Source of the DNA: DAOTUL01 sp034437435 | GTDB lineage: Bacteria; Chloroflexota; Anaerolineae; Aggregatilineales; Phototrophicaceae | Direction: 5' to 3' | Assembly: GCA_964417785.1 (NCBI GenBank) | Contig: CAYQJO010000087.1 | Location: 1 to 16,207 of the forward strand | DNA length: 16,207 nt | Shown here: positions 6,806 through 14,097 of the stretch, piece after piece | Layout: each line of letters begins with the position of its first letter | How positions within the stretch are numbered: the stretch's first letter is position 1 | Translations under genes and position numbers: made by a program | Notes under the pieces: generated by a model | Databases searched by the model: none | Seen by the model: only the letters and a program-made list of their open reading frames with translations | What the model was told of the DNA's origin: nothing

Positions 6806-7897
6806 ATGATTCGCGTGGCAATGGTCAGCAAGGCCTGTATTGTCGGTATCTACCAGCGCAAACTGGAACTCATCGCGCAGGCGAACGTTGATCTGCTGGT
6901 GCTGGTCCCGACCTCCTGGCATGACGAGCGCGGGGAAATGCCGCTGGAACGCGCCTATACCCGGGGCTACCGGATGGAGGCCCTGCCACTCGGATTCAAT
7001 GGCAACTATCATCTCCACTATTATGTTGGATTAGGGCGACGCCTGCGGGATTTCCAACCCGACATCCTGCACATTGACGAGGAACCGTACAATCTGGCGG
7101 CGTGGCAGGGCCTCTATCATGCCGGATCAGCCCGCACCGTGTTCTTTAGCTGGCAGAACATCCAGCGGACCTATCCGCCGCCTTTCAGTTGGGGCGAGCG
7201 ATGGATGCTGAAAAAGGTCGATTACGCGCTGGTCGGCACGGAGAGCGCCGGAACGGTCTGGCGATCCAAAGGCTACAACGGCCCGATGGCGACCGTGCCG
7301 CAGTTCGGCACCGACCCTGAACTGTTCCGTCCAGCGGTTTCACGACCGGACCGGCCCTTCACCATCGGCTATATCGGACGGTTGGTGGAGGAAAAAGGTG
7401 TGCGGGTGCTGCTGCGTGCGGCGGCAAAACTGACGGGTGAGTGGCGGCTGCGTATTCTGGGCGGTGGTCCGCTGCGCGATGTGCTGGCGGCAGAGGCGAC
7501 CCGGTTGGGCATCGTCGATCGGGTGACGTTTGCAGCACAGATTCCGTCTACGGAAATGCCGCCCTATTATCATCATCTGGACACGCTGGTGCTGCCCTCG
7601 CTGACGCGCCCCAACTGGAAGGAACAGTTCGGGCGGGTGCTGGTCGAAGCGATGGCGAGCGGCGTGCCGGTGATCGGTTCCGACAGTGGAGCCATACCCG
7701 ACGTCATCGGCGCTGCCGGACGGGTGGTGGCCGAAGGGGATGTAGGTGCGCTGGCCGGCACGCTCCAATGTTTGATGGACGATACGGCGCTGCGGTCCCG
7801 GCTGCGGGAAGCAGGCCGCCAGCGGGTCATCGACCGCTTCACCCATGCGCAGGTTGCCGCAGCAACGGTTGCAGTCTACCGGCAAATGATGTGGTAA
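6806..7897 (+). CDS. Glycosyltransferase family 4 protein (GT-B fold)
   Basis: A 363-residue GT4-type glycosyltransferase that transfers sugar from a nucleotide-sugar donor, probably in cell-surface polysaccharide or glycolipid synthesis; the acceptor is unknown. The C-terminal half carries the donor-binding signatures GYIGRLVEEKG (188-198, with Arg192 and Lys197), LRILGGGPL, and the E-x7-E motif Glu273-Glu281 within EQFGRVLVEAMASGVPVIGS. The N-terminal half is an acceptor domain starting MIRVAMVSKACIVGIYQRKLE. The ATG at 6806 is chosen because GAGGG at 6793-6797 lies 8 nt upstream; upstream in-frame ATG (6800) and TTG (6752) are less well placed. It is transcribed divergently from the response regulator. 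No signal peptide or membrane segment is evident, so it is cytoplasmic or peripheral. Confidence 0.93.
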   Translation: MIRVAMVSKACIVGIYQRKLELIAQANVDLLVLVPTSWHDERGEMPLERAYTRGYRMEALPLGFNGNYHLHYYVGLGRRLRDFQPDILHIDEEPYNLAAWQGLYHAGSARTVFFSWQNIQRTYPPPFSWGERWMLKKVDYALVGTESAGTVWRSKGYNGPMATVPQFGTDPELFRPAVSRPDRPFTIGYIGRLVEEKGVRVLLRAAAKLTGEWRLRILGGGPLRDVLAAEATRLGIVDRVTFAAQIPSTEMPPYYHHLDTLVLPSLTRPNWKEQFGRVLVEAMASGVPVIGSDSGAIPDVIGAAGRVVAEGDVGALAGTLQCLMDDTALRSRLREAGRQRVIDRFTHAQVAAATVAVYRQMMW

Positions 7898-7938
7898 ACT
7901 TTGAGGCATACTCTTTTCTAACCGGAGCATTGTAAACG

Positions 7939-8300
7939 ATGGAAATATCGCTGCCTGAGCAACTGGCCCGGCGTGTCCGGCGTCTCGCGGAACTTGTCGG
8001 TCTGGATGCAAACGCGGTCCTGGTGGATCGTCTGTCTTTTGTTTTACCCCCGGTGCTGGATGAAATCGACCTGCGCCCGGTAGAGACTCTTTCCGACAAC
8101 GAACTGACCATTCTGGCGGATGGTGCTGGCGATATGACGCACGATCAACTGGCACGGCTGCATACACTGGAAAAAGCGGACATATTGACCGGTATCGAAA
8201 AGACCGAACTTCAGATGCTCACCGAGTTTTACGATACCGAACAGACCCGGCGCAAAGCCGCTCTGGTCGAAGCCATGCGACGAGGATTACGCGAGGAACG
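7939..8300 (+). CDS. Small helical protein, truncated by assembly gap
   Basis: Only the first 120 residues are visible before the N run. The start MEISLPEQLARRVRRLAE resembles ribbon-helix-helix or coiled N-termini of small DNA-associated proteins, and the rest is charged and helical (LSDNELTILADGA, then TRRKAALVEAMRRGL). In outline it recalls short cyanobacterial and Chloroflexota hypothetical proteins often encoded beside HNH nucleases, a comparison from memory and of low certainty. The ATG at 7939 has CGGAG 11 nt upstream and begins 41 nt after the glycosyltransferase stop. If the gap were truly 100 nt the frame would continue to a TAA at 8401-8403, but N runs of 100 usually mean unknown length. 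Function unknown. Confidence 0.65.
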
Positions 8301-8400
8301 NNNNNNNNNNNNNNNNNNNNNNNNNNNNNNNNNNNNNNNNNNNNNNNNNNNNNNNNNNNNNNNNNNNNNNNNNNNNNNNNNNNNNNNNNNNNNNNNNNNN
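8301..8400. other. Assembly gap of 100 N
   Basis: Exactly 100 ambiguous bases, the conventional placeholder for a scaffold gap of unknown size. It removes the end of the preceding gene and the upstream region of the WD40 gene, and could hide additional genes. Confidence 0.98.
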
Positions 8401-8402
8401 TA

Positions 8403-10049
8403 ATGAAACAACTGATTTTGGTTCTCTTGCTGCTCTCTACGGTGATGGTTGCCGCGCAGGGCGCACCGGAGCAGATCGACGATGCGCTGGGTGATTTGAG
8501 CCAGCGGGTGGGCGTTGAACTGACACTCAACGATCTGTTCTGGACCTGGGCGCAGCAGAATTACGACAACACCAGCCTGGGCTGCCCGCAGGAGGGCCAG
8601 ACCTATACCCAGACCCCCGTCGTCGGCTACGAATTCACATTCCGCTACGGCGGTAATATCTACGATTATCGCGTCTCGGCGGATCGCAGCATCGTGTTCC
8701 TGTGCGATGTCACCCCGGAAAGCGATGAGGATACAACAGACGAACCCGATCCCATCAATCCGGACACCCCGCCATACAGCAATCCCTTATGCCCGGAACC
8801 GCCGGAAGGTCTCACTTACATGCGCACCCGGTTGGCTCCTGAGATTCAGGCACGGGTGGTACCGGGACTGCCCATCAATCTGCGCCAACAGCCGGACTCG
8901 GTGGCGGCTATCACCGGCGAGATTCCCGGTGGGAGCATCTTCACCGTATTGAGTGGACCAGCCTGTGAGGATACCGGGGCGCTCTGGTGGCAGGTGGACT
9001 ATGACGGTCTGATCGGCTGGACAGCCGAAGGACGCAACGGCAGCTATTTTGTCGAGCCGCTGCCAGCGGCCCCGATTGCGGCAGACCGCCCGGTCATCGG
9101 TGCAGCTTCCGATTTCATCGAGGTCTCACGCCTGCAAGCCAATTATGGCCGGACGATGGCTTTTGCCGACACCAGCACCCTGCTTGTGACCGGCGGCACC
9201 GGTGCGGAAGGCTTGTTCGTTTACGATCTGGCTCTGCTGGAAAGCGCCCCCCGTTTTCTACGCGGACGCTACCGCCTGACTGACATCGACTTCGCTACCG
9301 ATCCATCGCTGGCCCTGCTCGGCAGTGCCGACGGCGGTGTGCGGTTATGGGACCTGCGACCGAATCCGCCGCTGCTGGAACGGGCCTTTCTGTTGGGTCA
9401 TCAGACCGCTGTGACCGCAGTCGCGTTCAGCCAGGACGGATCGCGGCTGGCGTCCAGCGGTGGACGCGCATTCCTGCAAACCGAGTCCGAAGGCAACCAG
9501 TACGCCATTGCGCTGTGGGATGTGGACACCGTATCGCTGAGCGGCGGCCTACGCGGCCATACCGATACTGTCACGGCCTTGACTTTCAACGCTGGCGGGC
9601 AGGAGTTGATCTCCGTCAGCCTGGATCGCACACTGCGCGTGTGGTCGCTGGTAAGCGGTCAGGGCGAAATTCGCCTGGAAACCTCGGCCTCTATCAACGC
9701 TATGGCCTACTACGCGCCGAATTCGCTGGTGGCACTGGCACTGACCAGCGGCGATGTGCTGCTGTTCAACCCGTTCAGCAGTGAGATCGTCGCCACACTT
9801 CAGGCCCACACGGCGGCGGTCAACAGCGTGGCCTTTAACACGGATGGCACGCTCCTGGCCTCCAGCGCGGATGATGGCAATGTGCTGGTATGGGATATGG
9901 CGGCATTGTCGGCCCAACCGACGACATTCAGCGCGAACAGCGGTGCCATCCGGGACGTGTTATTCAGCCCAGACGGCACCATGATCGTCTTTTTGAGTGA
10001 GGATAATACCGTGCGGTTTCTGGTTGGCGGGGTTCGCGCCGTCGGCTAA
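8403..10049 (+). CDS. Secreted protein with SH3-like domain and seven-bladed WD40 propeller
   Basis: A 548-residue exported protein. Residues 1-18 are a signal peptide ending VAA before QG, without a lipobox. Residues 20-105 form a small domain with Cys61 and Cys101; 106-128 is an acidic/proline linker; about 150-217 is a bacterial SH3-like domain (PINLRQQPD, WWQVDYDGLIGW). From about 245 to 541 there are seven WD40-type blades, the clearest being GHQTAVTAVAFSQDGSRLAS (332-351), GHTDTVTALTF (385-395) with LRVWSL (411-416), and AHTAAVNSVAFNTDGTLLAS (468-487) with VLVWDM (494-499). Seven blades make a complete propeller, probably a protein-binding platform at the cell surface; no catalytic site is seen. 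The ATG lies 2 nt after the gap, so its ribosome site is not visible. The stop overlaps that of the convergent oxidoreductase gene by 4 nt. Confidence 0.9.
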   Translation: MKQLILVLLLLSTVMVAAQGAPEQIDDALGDLSQRVGVELTLNDLFWTWAQQNYDNTSLGCPQEGQTYTQTPVVGYEFTFRYGGNIYDYRVSADRSIVFLCDVTPESDEDTTDEPDPINPDTPPYSNPLCPEPPEGLTYMRTRLAPEIQARVVPGLPINLRQQPDSVAAITGEIPGGSIFTVLSGPACEDTGALWWQVDYDGLIGWTAEGRNGSYFVEPLPAAPIAADRPVIGAASDFIEVSRLQANYGRTMAFADTSTLLVTGGTGAEGLFVYDLALLESAPRFLRGRYRLTDIDFATDPSLALLGSADGGVRLWDLRPNPPLLERAFLLGHQTAVTAVAFSQDGSRLASSGGRAFLQTESEGNQYAIALWDVDTVSLSGGLRGHTDTVTALTFNAGGQELISVSLDRTLRVWSLVSGQGEIRLETSASINAMAYYAPNSLVALALTSGDVLLFNPFSSEIVATLQAHTAAVNSVAFNTDGTLLASSADDGNVLVWDMAALSAQPTTFSANSGAIRDVLFSPDGTMIVFLSEDNTVRFLVGGVRAVG

Positions 10050-11020
10050 GCGCGAGCCGATGCCAGAAGTTCGTCTATCACTTTCATGTTGTTGACGCCA
10101 TCTTGCGGTGCGTAACGTGGCGGACGGTTGTTCAGCAGCGCATCCGCGAAGTCCTCCACCATGAGGGTGTAGCTGTTGGCTGCTGGAATCGCCAGTTCGC
10201 CGTAGAGATCGTCCTGCCACCAGCGTATTTTGGTGGGTGTTTCAGCCGCCATCACAAAGCCTTCGTTAACCTGGATACGCCCGTCGGTACCGCGTATCTC
10301 GTAGCTGTGGGTGCGGTAAGTGCGTAGGCCGCAGTCCAGATGACCGACCACACCGGACGGGAAATGCAAAACACCGGCCAGAGCCTCATCGACACCGGAG
10401 GTCGCGCCAAAGTTGGCGATGGCTTTGGCCGGTGTTGGTTCTTCGCCAGTGATAAGCCGCATGACGTTGACACAATAGCAACCGACATCCATCAGCGAAC
10501 CCCCATCCAATTCTTTGCTCAGGCGGATGTTGGCTTCATTGCCAATATTGAAGGTGAAAGACGCCTGAATGGCTCGTAAATCACCAACCGCCCCCTCCTC
10601 AATCATATGCAGGACCCGCTGCGTCTGAGTGTGGAAGCGGTACATAAACGCCTCAGCGAACAAGACATCGCGCTCGGCGAAGGCATCGACCATCTGCTGC
10701 GCCTGGGCCGCATTGGAGGCCAACGGCTTCTCGCACAGGGTGGGTTTGCCGGCCTCAGCACATTTGATGCTCCACTCGGCGTGCATACTGTTGGGCAGTG
10801 GATTGTAGATCGCATCCACATCAGGATCGGCAATCAATTCCTCGTAGCTGCCATAGGCCGTCCGTATGCCCAGTTCGTCGGCGAAAGCGCGGGCAGTGGC
10901 CTGATTGCGACTGGCAACGGCGATCACTTCACCATTGTGTGATTGCATAATGGCAGGGATCACACGCTGCTTGCCAATATTGGCGGTACTGATAACGCCC
11001 CATCTAACTTTGTCTGTCAT
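10046..11020 (-). CDS. Gfo/Idh/MocA family NAD(P)-dependent oxidoreductase
   Basis: A 324-residue cytoplasmic dehydrogenase. The N-terminal Rossmann fold begins WGVISTANIGKQRVIPA (7-23), and the family lysine is Lys98 in CEKPLA (96-101). The C-terminal alpha/beta domain includes FAEAFMYRFH (121-130) and GGSLMDVGCYCVN (173-185), a block typical of the branch containing D-xylose dehydrogenases and dihydrodiol dehydrogenases. Members oxidise or reduce sugars, inositols and related polyols with NAD(P); this one's substrate is unknown. The length is normal. The ATG at 11020 has an AGGGA site about 9 nt upstream and a candidate extended -10 at 11050-11058. It is a single-gene unit, tail to tail with the WD40 gene. 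Confidence 0.93.
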   Translation of the reverse strand: MTDKVRWGVISTANIGKQRVIPAIMQSHNGEVIAVASRNQATARAFADELGIRTAYGSYEELIADPDVDAIYNPLPNSMHAEWSIKCAEAGKPTLCEKPLASNAAQAQQMVDAFAERDVLFAEAFMYRFHTQTQRVLHMIEEGAVGDLRAIQASFTFNIGNEANIRLSKELDGGSLMDVGCYCVNVMRLITGEEPTPAKAIANFGATSGVDEALAGVLHFPSGVVGHLDCGLRTYRTHSYEIRGTDGRIQVNEGFVMAAETPTKIRWWQDDLYGELAIPAANSYTLMVEDFADALLNNRPPRYAPQDGVNNMKVIDELLASARA

Positions 11021-11049
11021 GTGAAGAATCCCTTTGTTAAATCAGAGGC

Positions 11050-11058
11050 ACTATAACA
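11050..11058 (-). promoter_or_regulatory. Candidate extended -10 for the oxidoreductase gene
   Basis: On the minus strand TGTTATAGT is an extended -10 (TGn followed by TATAGT) 30 nt before the ATG at 11020. No convincing -35 is seen, which is normal for extended -10 promoters. Confidence 0.4.
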
Positions 11059-11142
11059 CATTTTGGAAAGACAGGCAGATTCTCTAAGCAAAGCTGCATC
11101 TGGCAACCGGGTAAGGGCGTGATGTACACTTACGCTGAAAGA

Positions 11143-11148
11143 TACAAT
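11143..11148 (+). promoter_or_regulatory. Candidate -10 (TACAAT) upstream of the 11163 gene
   Basis: TACAAT lies 14 nt before the preferred ATG, within a GATACAATT 9-mer that recurs upstream of the 12136 gene. The leader would be only about 8 nt and the TGATGT 17 bp upstream is a poor -35, so the call is tentative. Confidence 0.3.
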
Positions 11149-11162
11149 TGGAGATGATCCGC

Positions 11163-11573
11163 ATGGCAACCGACGCACGGAAATGGTTTTACTCGACACC
11201 TGAACCGCGCCCATTTTATATTGAAGAGCGCGTCAATCACACATTGTGGAATAATCGCCTGCAAAGTCTGTATATGAACTGTACCCACGCCGAGGTGCCG
11301 ATCCGCATGGAAGGCAACTGGAACGGGATGCCAGTCACATTTGAGTGGAAACCGGGCAGCTATTTTATCCTGCGCAGCGGCCAGAAACGGCGTGAGTTGA
11401 TCGGCGTCTTGCGGCAAATACTATTTAACCTCAAACCCACATTTGAGTATGAAGACCCGGAAGGCATGCATGTGGTCGAGTGGCATACCGACGGCGGTGA
11501 GAAACGCTGGTTGGAGATTCAGGGCAACCCGCAATTTCAGGGTCTCCGGCGGATCGTCAAAAAGAATGCGTAA
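11163..11573 (+). CDS. Hypothetical protein, 136 residues
   Basis: A soluble protein of 136 residues that I do not recognise. It has no signal peptide or membrane segment. It is rich in aromatic and basic residues, with segments such as ARKWFYSTPEPRPFYIEERV, then GNWNGMPVTFEWKPGSYFIL in the middle, and ends GLRRIVKKNA. The pattern suggests a compact alpha/beta or beta-sandwich domain. The ATG at 11163 is chosen over TTG 11148 and ATG 11154 because GGAG at 11150-11153 lies 9 nt upstream. It is divergent from the oxidoreductase gene and is followed 57 nt later by the OsmC-like gene on the same strand. No function is proposed. Confidence 0.75.
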   Translation: MATDARKWFYSTPEPRPFYIEERVNHTLWNNRLQSLYMNCTHAEVPIRMEGNWNGMPVTFEWKPGSYFILRSGQKRRELIGVLRQILFNLKPTFEYEDPEGMHVVEWHTDGGEKRWLEIQGNPQFQGLRRIVKKNA

Positions 11574-11630
11574 GGTTGCTGTGGCACAACTCATCCGTTG
11601 TATATAAATTCACAAACAGGAGAGTGTCCA

Positions 11631-12065
11631 TTGGATAACAACACGGTCGTCGTCACGCTTGAAGACGGTTACTACACAACCGCAAGTTCACGCCAGCATC
11701 GCTGGCACGCCGATTTACCCGAATCAAGTGACGGGACGGATAACGCACCCACCCCGGAAGAACTGCTCATGGGGACATTGGGATCGTGTATGTCACAGAC
11801 GGGCAAACTTTACGCGGCACGCAAAGGCTGGCAGATCGACCGGATCGAAATCCGGCTGAATTTTGAGCGTTTTTCCGGCAAGGATTACCCTGGTTATGAG
11901 GGGGACGCCAACTTCGTACACGAAATACGCGAGTACATCACGCTCGAGGGTCCGCTGGACGACGCTCAGAAAAAACGTATCATCGAGATTATGGGCAAGT
12001 GTCCGGTGCGCCGCGTGATCGCCAACCCGGTCTTCTTCACCGAAATGCAGCCCGAAGTCGAGTGA
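11631..12065 (+). CDS. OsmC/Ohr family protein
   Basis: A 144-residue protein of the OsmC/Ohr fold, whose members reduce organic hydroperoxides using two redox cysteines. Both are present: Cys53 in LGSCMSQTG and Cys124 in MGKCPVRRV; Glu44 in TPEELLMG is the conserved glutamate region. Length is typical for the family. The branch with CPVRRV resembles general OsmC-like proteins rather than Ohr proper, so peroxide reduction is likely but not assured. The start is taken as TTG at 11631 because AGGAG (11618-11622) lies 8 nt upstream; an in-frame TTG at 11598 would add eleven residues but has no ribosome site and overlaps a TATATAAA promoter-like stretch. A hairpin follows the stop at 12079-12102. 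Confidence 0.9.
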   Translation: MDNNTVVVTLEDGYYTTASSRQHRWHADLPESSDGTDNAPTPEELLMGTLGSCMSQTGKLYAARKGWQIDRIEIRLNFERFSGKDYPGYEGDANFVHEIREYITLEGPLDDAQKKRIIEIMGKCPVRRVIANPVFFTEMQPEVE

Positions 12066-12078
12066 GATATTTACCATC

Positions 12079-12102
12079 AGGCCCGCTATCTCCGGTGGGC
12101 CT
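12079..12102 (+). terminator. Hairpin after the OsmC-like gene
   Basis: AGGCCC (12079-12084) pairs with GGGCCT (12097-12102), extended inward by about three further pairs including G-U. It starts 14 nt after the stop. There is no long T-run after it, so it is a weak terminator candidate. Confidence 0.4.
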
Positions 12103-12104
12103 TG

Positions 12105-12113
12105 TGATACAAT
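12105..12113 (+). promoter_or_regulatory. Candidate extended -10 for the 12136 gene cluster
   Basis: TGATACAAT is TGn followed by TACAAT, placed 22 nt before the ATG at 12136 and just after the preceding hairpin. It would start the transcript for the five-gene run to 16199. Confidence 0.45.
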
Positions 12114-12135
12114 TCAGATCATAAAGGGAGGAACA

Positions 12136-12717
12136 ATGTCTGAAAATTACGTAGTTTCCCGTGATCTGAAAGAAGCGGAGGCGATGGCACAGGCCCTGGT
12201 GCCGTATGTCCACCGGGACACGTTGTATGGCAGCGTGGGTGCCGGTGGCATTTTCTCCGGCGGTAACATGCCCAGCCTGACCATCGGCGCTTTGCTGATG
12301 CGTATCCGCCGCCTCAATATCCTCGATCTTGATGACAACCAGAAAGCACGGCTGGCACAGATCGAAACCCGCAACCAGGAAGTCCATAATGAATGGCGCG
12401 TGCATTACGACGCCAAGATGGTACGCGAGGCTCACTCACGGCTGGATGCCATGTCTACTTTCTTCGATGAGTGCCGCAGCGATCCGCGTTTGTGTGCGCG
12501 GGTGTATCGCCCAGAGCTTCTGCGCCGGACCATTGCGCAAGAAATCTGGCTGGTTCTGCACGAAAAAGATGACGAACTCAAGCGTAAGCTTGCTGGCGTA
12601 GACAGCCAGCTTCAACGCTTTTTGCGTCCGGCGGAGTTCCAATGGGACTCGATCCTGGAACCGGCCTATCCCAAAGACACGTTCTGGTGGCTCTACCAAC
12701 ACCCGCCCGTTACCTGA
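12136..12717 (+). CDS. Hypothetical protein, 193 residues
   Basis: A soluble, mainly helical protein with no family I can name. Residues about 1-50 include MAQALVPYVHRDTLYGSVG and a Gly-rich FSGGNMPSLTIGALLMRIRR stretch. The middle (about 60-165) is charged and probably helical or coiled (DNQKARLAQIETRNQEVHNE, later KDDELKRKLAG). The C-terminus is aromatic (FWWLYQH). No signal peptide is seen. The AAGGGAGGAAC ribosome site at 12123-12133 immediately precedes the ATG and is the strongest in the window, suggesting good expression. It heads a run of closely spaced genes and its end overlaps the next gene by 76 nt. Confidence 0.8.
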   Translation: MSENYVVSRDLKEAEAMAQALVPYVHRDTLYGSVGAGGIFSGGNMPSLTIGALLMRIRRLNILDLDDNQKARLAQIETRNQEVHNEWRVHYDAKMVREAHSRLDAMSTFFDECRSDPRLCARVYRPELLRRTIAQEIWLVLHEKDDELKRKLAGVDSQLQRFLRPAEFQWDSILEPAYPKDTFWWLYQHPPVT

Positions 12718-13541
12718 TTCTGCTGCTATTTTGGGGGGTGTATCTGTCGTTGGCCCGCTCCGGCCTGACCCAGGCAGAAGCACGGGTTCTCTGGACAGTG
12801 CGTGATGATGTCCCGCTGAATGTCGCCCCGCGTGACGCGCTGCGAGGTCTGCGCACCAATGTCGAGCAGATGGTAGAACGGGCCGAGCCGGTTCTGCTGC
12901 CCTACTATGCCATTATGGATGCCTGGGTGACAGTCGCCGGCGAGTCCGTTCTGGCGGCCCGTTATTTTTCGGCATTGTGCATATTGCTGGCGGCGGTACT
13001 GGCGGCCCGCTGGCGATTTATGCTGGTCGTCGCTGGGCTTGGGGCGCTGTCAGCGGCGACGGTACATGTCTACGCGGTCGGGATTCTGGTGCTGTGCGTC
13101 ATTGGTGCCAGCGGACGCGCTGTTGTACGTAGGGACGCCCAATGGGGCGTCCGTTTGCTGCATGGCGCGGCTGCGATTGCCGGGATCATTATCGCGGTGG
13201 TTATCGTGGGTGGGCGTCCCGACTGGACCGGTGCCATTGGTGATTTCAACGCAGTGCGGACTGCGGACGAACCGGCCATCACCGGGTTTGCCGCCGACTC
13301 GCCGCTGGCGCATTACGACCGGCAGCACCAAACGTATTTTCGGCGCTGGATCAATGTGAACAGCGGCTGGCGTGATTTCTCGCAGGCTGAAATCGAGCAA
13401 ATCGTCGCTGCGTTGGACGGCGCATCTGCGATCTGGCTGGTTGACGTGGCCGACAGGCAATTTGAGGCCGCCCTTGTCGAATCTGGCTACCATCTGCAAA
13501 AATCTGGTGAGTATTTTACGCGCTACGCAAAGGACAATTGA
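12642..13541 (+). CDS. Short GT39-like (PMT-type) membrane protein
   Basis: A 299-residue membrane protein that resembles an abridged glycosyltransferase-39/ArnT-type enzyme. After a first helix (about 23-40), the external loop has LTQAEARVLW where active members have a DE motif, and PVLLPYYAIMDAWVTVAGES (83-102) corresponds to the PPLYY...W block. Further hydrophobic segments lie at about 105-122, 126-155 and 170-190. A soluble tail follows (about 195-299, AIWLVDVAD...SGYHLQKSGEYFTRY), like the C-terminal domain of larger homologues, which usually run to 500-600 residues. Most of the middle helices are missing and the aspartate is replaced by alanine, so sugar transfer is doubtful. The ATG at 12642 has CGGAG 5 nt upstream but overlaps the preceding gene by 76 nt; a GTG at 12687 is an alternative. 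Confidence 0.75.
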   Translation: MGLDPGTGLSQRHVLVALPTPARYLILLLFWGVYLSLARSGLTQAEARVLWTVRDDVPLNVAPRDALRGLRTNVEQMVERAEPVLLPYYAIMDAWVTVAGESVLAARYFSALCILLAAVLAARWRFMLVVAGLGALSAATVHVYAVGILVLCVIGASGRAVVRRDAQWGVRLLHGAAAIAGIIIAVVIVGGRPDWTGAIGDFNAVRTADEPAITGFAADSPLAHYDRQHQTYFRRWINVNSGWRDFSQAEIEQIVAALDGASAIWLVDVADRQFEAALVESGYHLQKSGEYFTRYAKDN

Positions 13542-14092
13542 TGCCGCGCCTGTTCGCCGCCATCGAACTACCCGACGATGTAAAACAAGGTCTGGTCGCA
13601 TTGCAGACCCCTATCCCAACAACACGATGGGTCCCGCCAGAGCATATGCATCTGACTCTACGGTTCATTGGTGATGTGGACAATGCCCAGGTTGCCAGCC
13701 TGATCGACAGTCTGCGCGAAACGCAATTCCCGGCCTTTGATCTACAATTAAACGGGACCGGGCGTTTCCCGCCGCAGTCCAGACGCCCGCCGCGTGTTCT
13801 CTGGGTGGGGATCAAAACCCAACCAGCGCTGGTGGCTGTGCAGGAAGCCGTCGAGGCGGTGGTGCAGCGCCAGGGCTTTCCGGCTGAGCGGCGCGACTAC
13901 CACCCACATATCACGCTGGCACGGTTGAAAGCGGAGAAACCTTTGCGGCAGGTGGACGCATTTCTCAAGCAGCATGCCGGGTTCAACGTCGAACCGTTTA
14001 CCGTCCCGCGCTTTGTGCTGGTGCGCAGCATTCTCACACCGGCGGGGCCGCAGTACAGCGAAGAAGCGGTGTTCAACTTCGAGGAAAGGTAG
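13541..14092 (+). CDS. thpR: RNA 2',3'-cyclic phosphodiesterase (ThpR/LigT)
   Basis: A 183-residue cytoplasmic 2H phosphoesterase that opens 2',3'-cyclic phosphate ends on RNA and, in bacteria, is also called 2'-5' RNA ligase. The two catalytic H-x-T-x motifs are intact: HLTL at 37-40 and HITL at 123-126, within the usual HPHITLAR context. MPRLFAAIELPDDV at the start and TRWVPPEHMHLTLRFIGDV are typical of the family. Length matches the family. The ATG overlaps the preceding stop (TGATG at 13539-13543) with AAGGA about 7 nt upstream, showing translational coupling; the in-frame TTG at 13538 is not needed. The metallophosphoesterase follows 5 nt after the stop. Confidence 0.95.
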   Translation: MPRLFAAIELPDDVKQGLVALQTPIPTTRWVPPEHMHLTLRFIGDVDNAQVASLIDSLRETQFPAFDLQLNGTGRFPPQSRRPPRVLWVGIKTQPALVAVQEAVEAVVQRQGFPAERRDYHPHITLARLKAEKPLRQVDAFLKQHAGFNVEPFTVPRFVLVRSILTPAGPQYSEEAVFNFEER

Positions 14093-14097
14093 CCATC

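Noticed and set aside
7892..7900. TGGTAAACT as an extended -10 for the gene at 7939
   Set aside because: It overlaps the glycosyltransferase stop, has no -35 and is a weak match; the gene may simply be read from the upstream transcript.
7340..8167. A 275-codon open frame opposite the glycosyltransferase and the next gene
   Set aside because: It is antisense to a well-supported GT4 gene with an E-x7-E motif and has no recognisable domain.
10046..10049. Overlapping stops of the WD40 and oxidoreductase genes as a special element
   Set aside because: A CTAA shared by two convergent stop codons is common in compact genomes and needs no further explanation.
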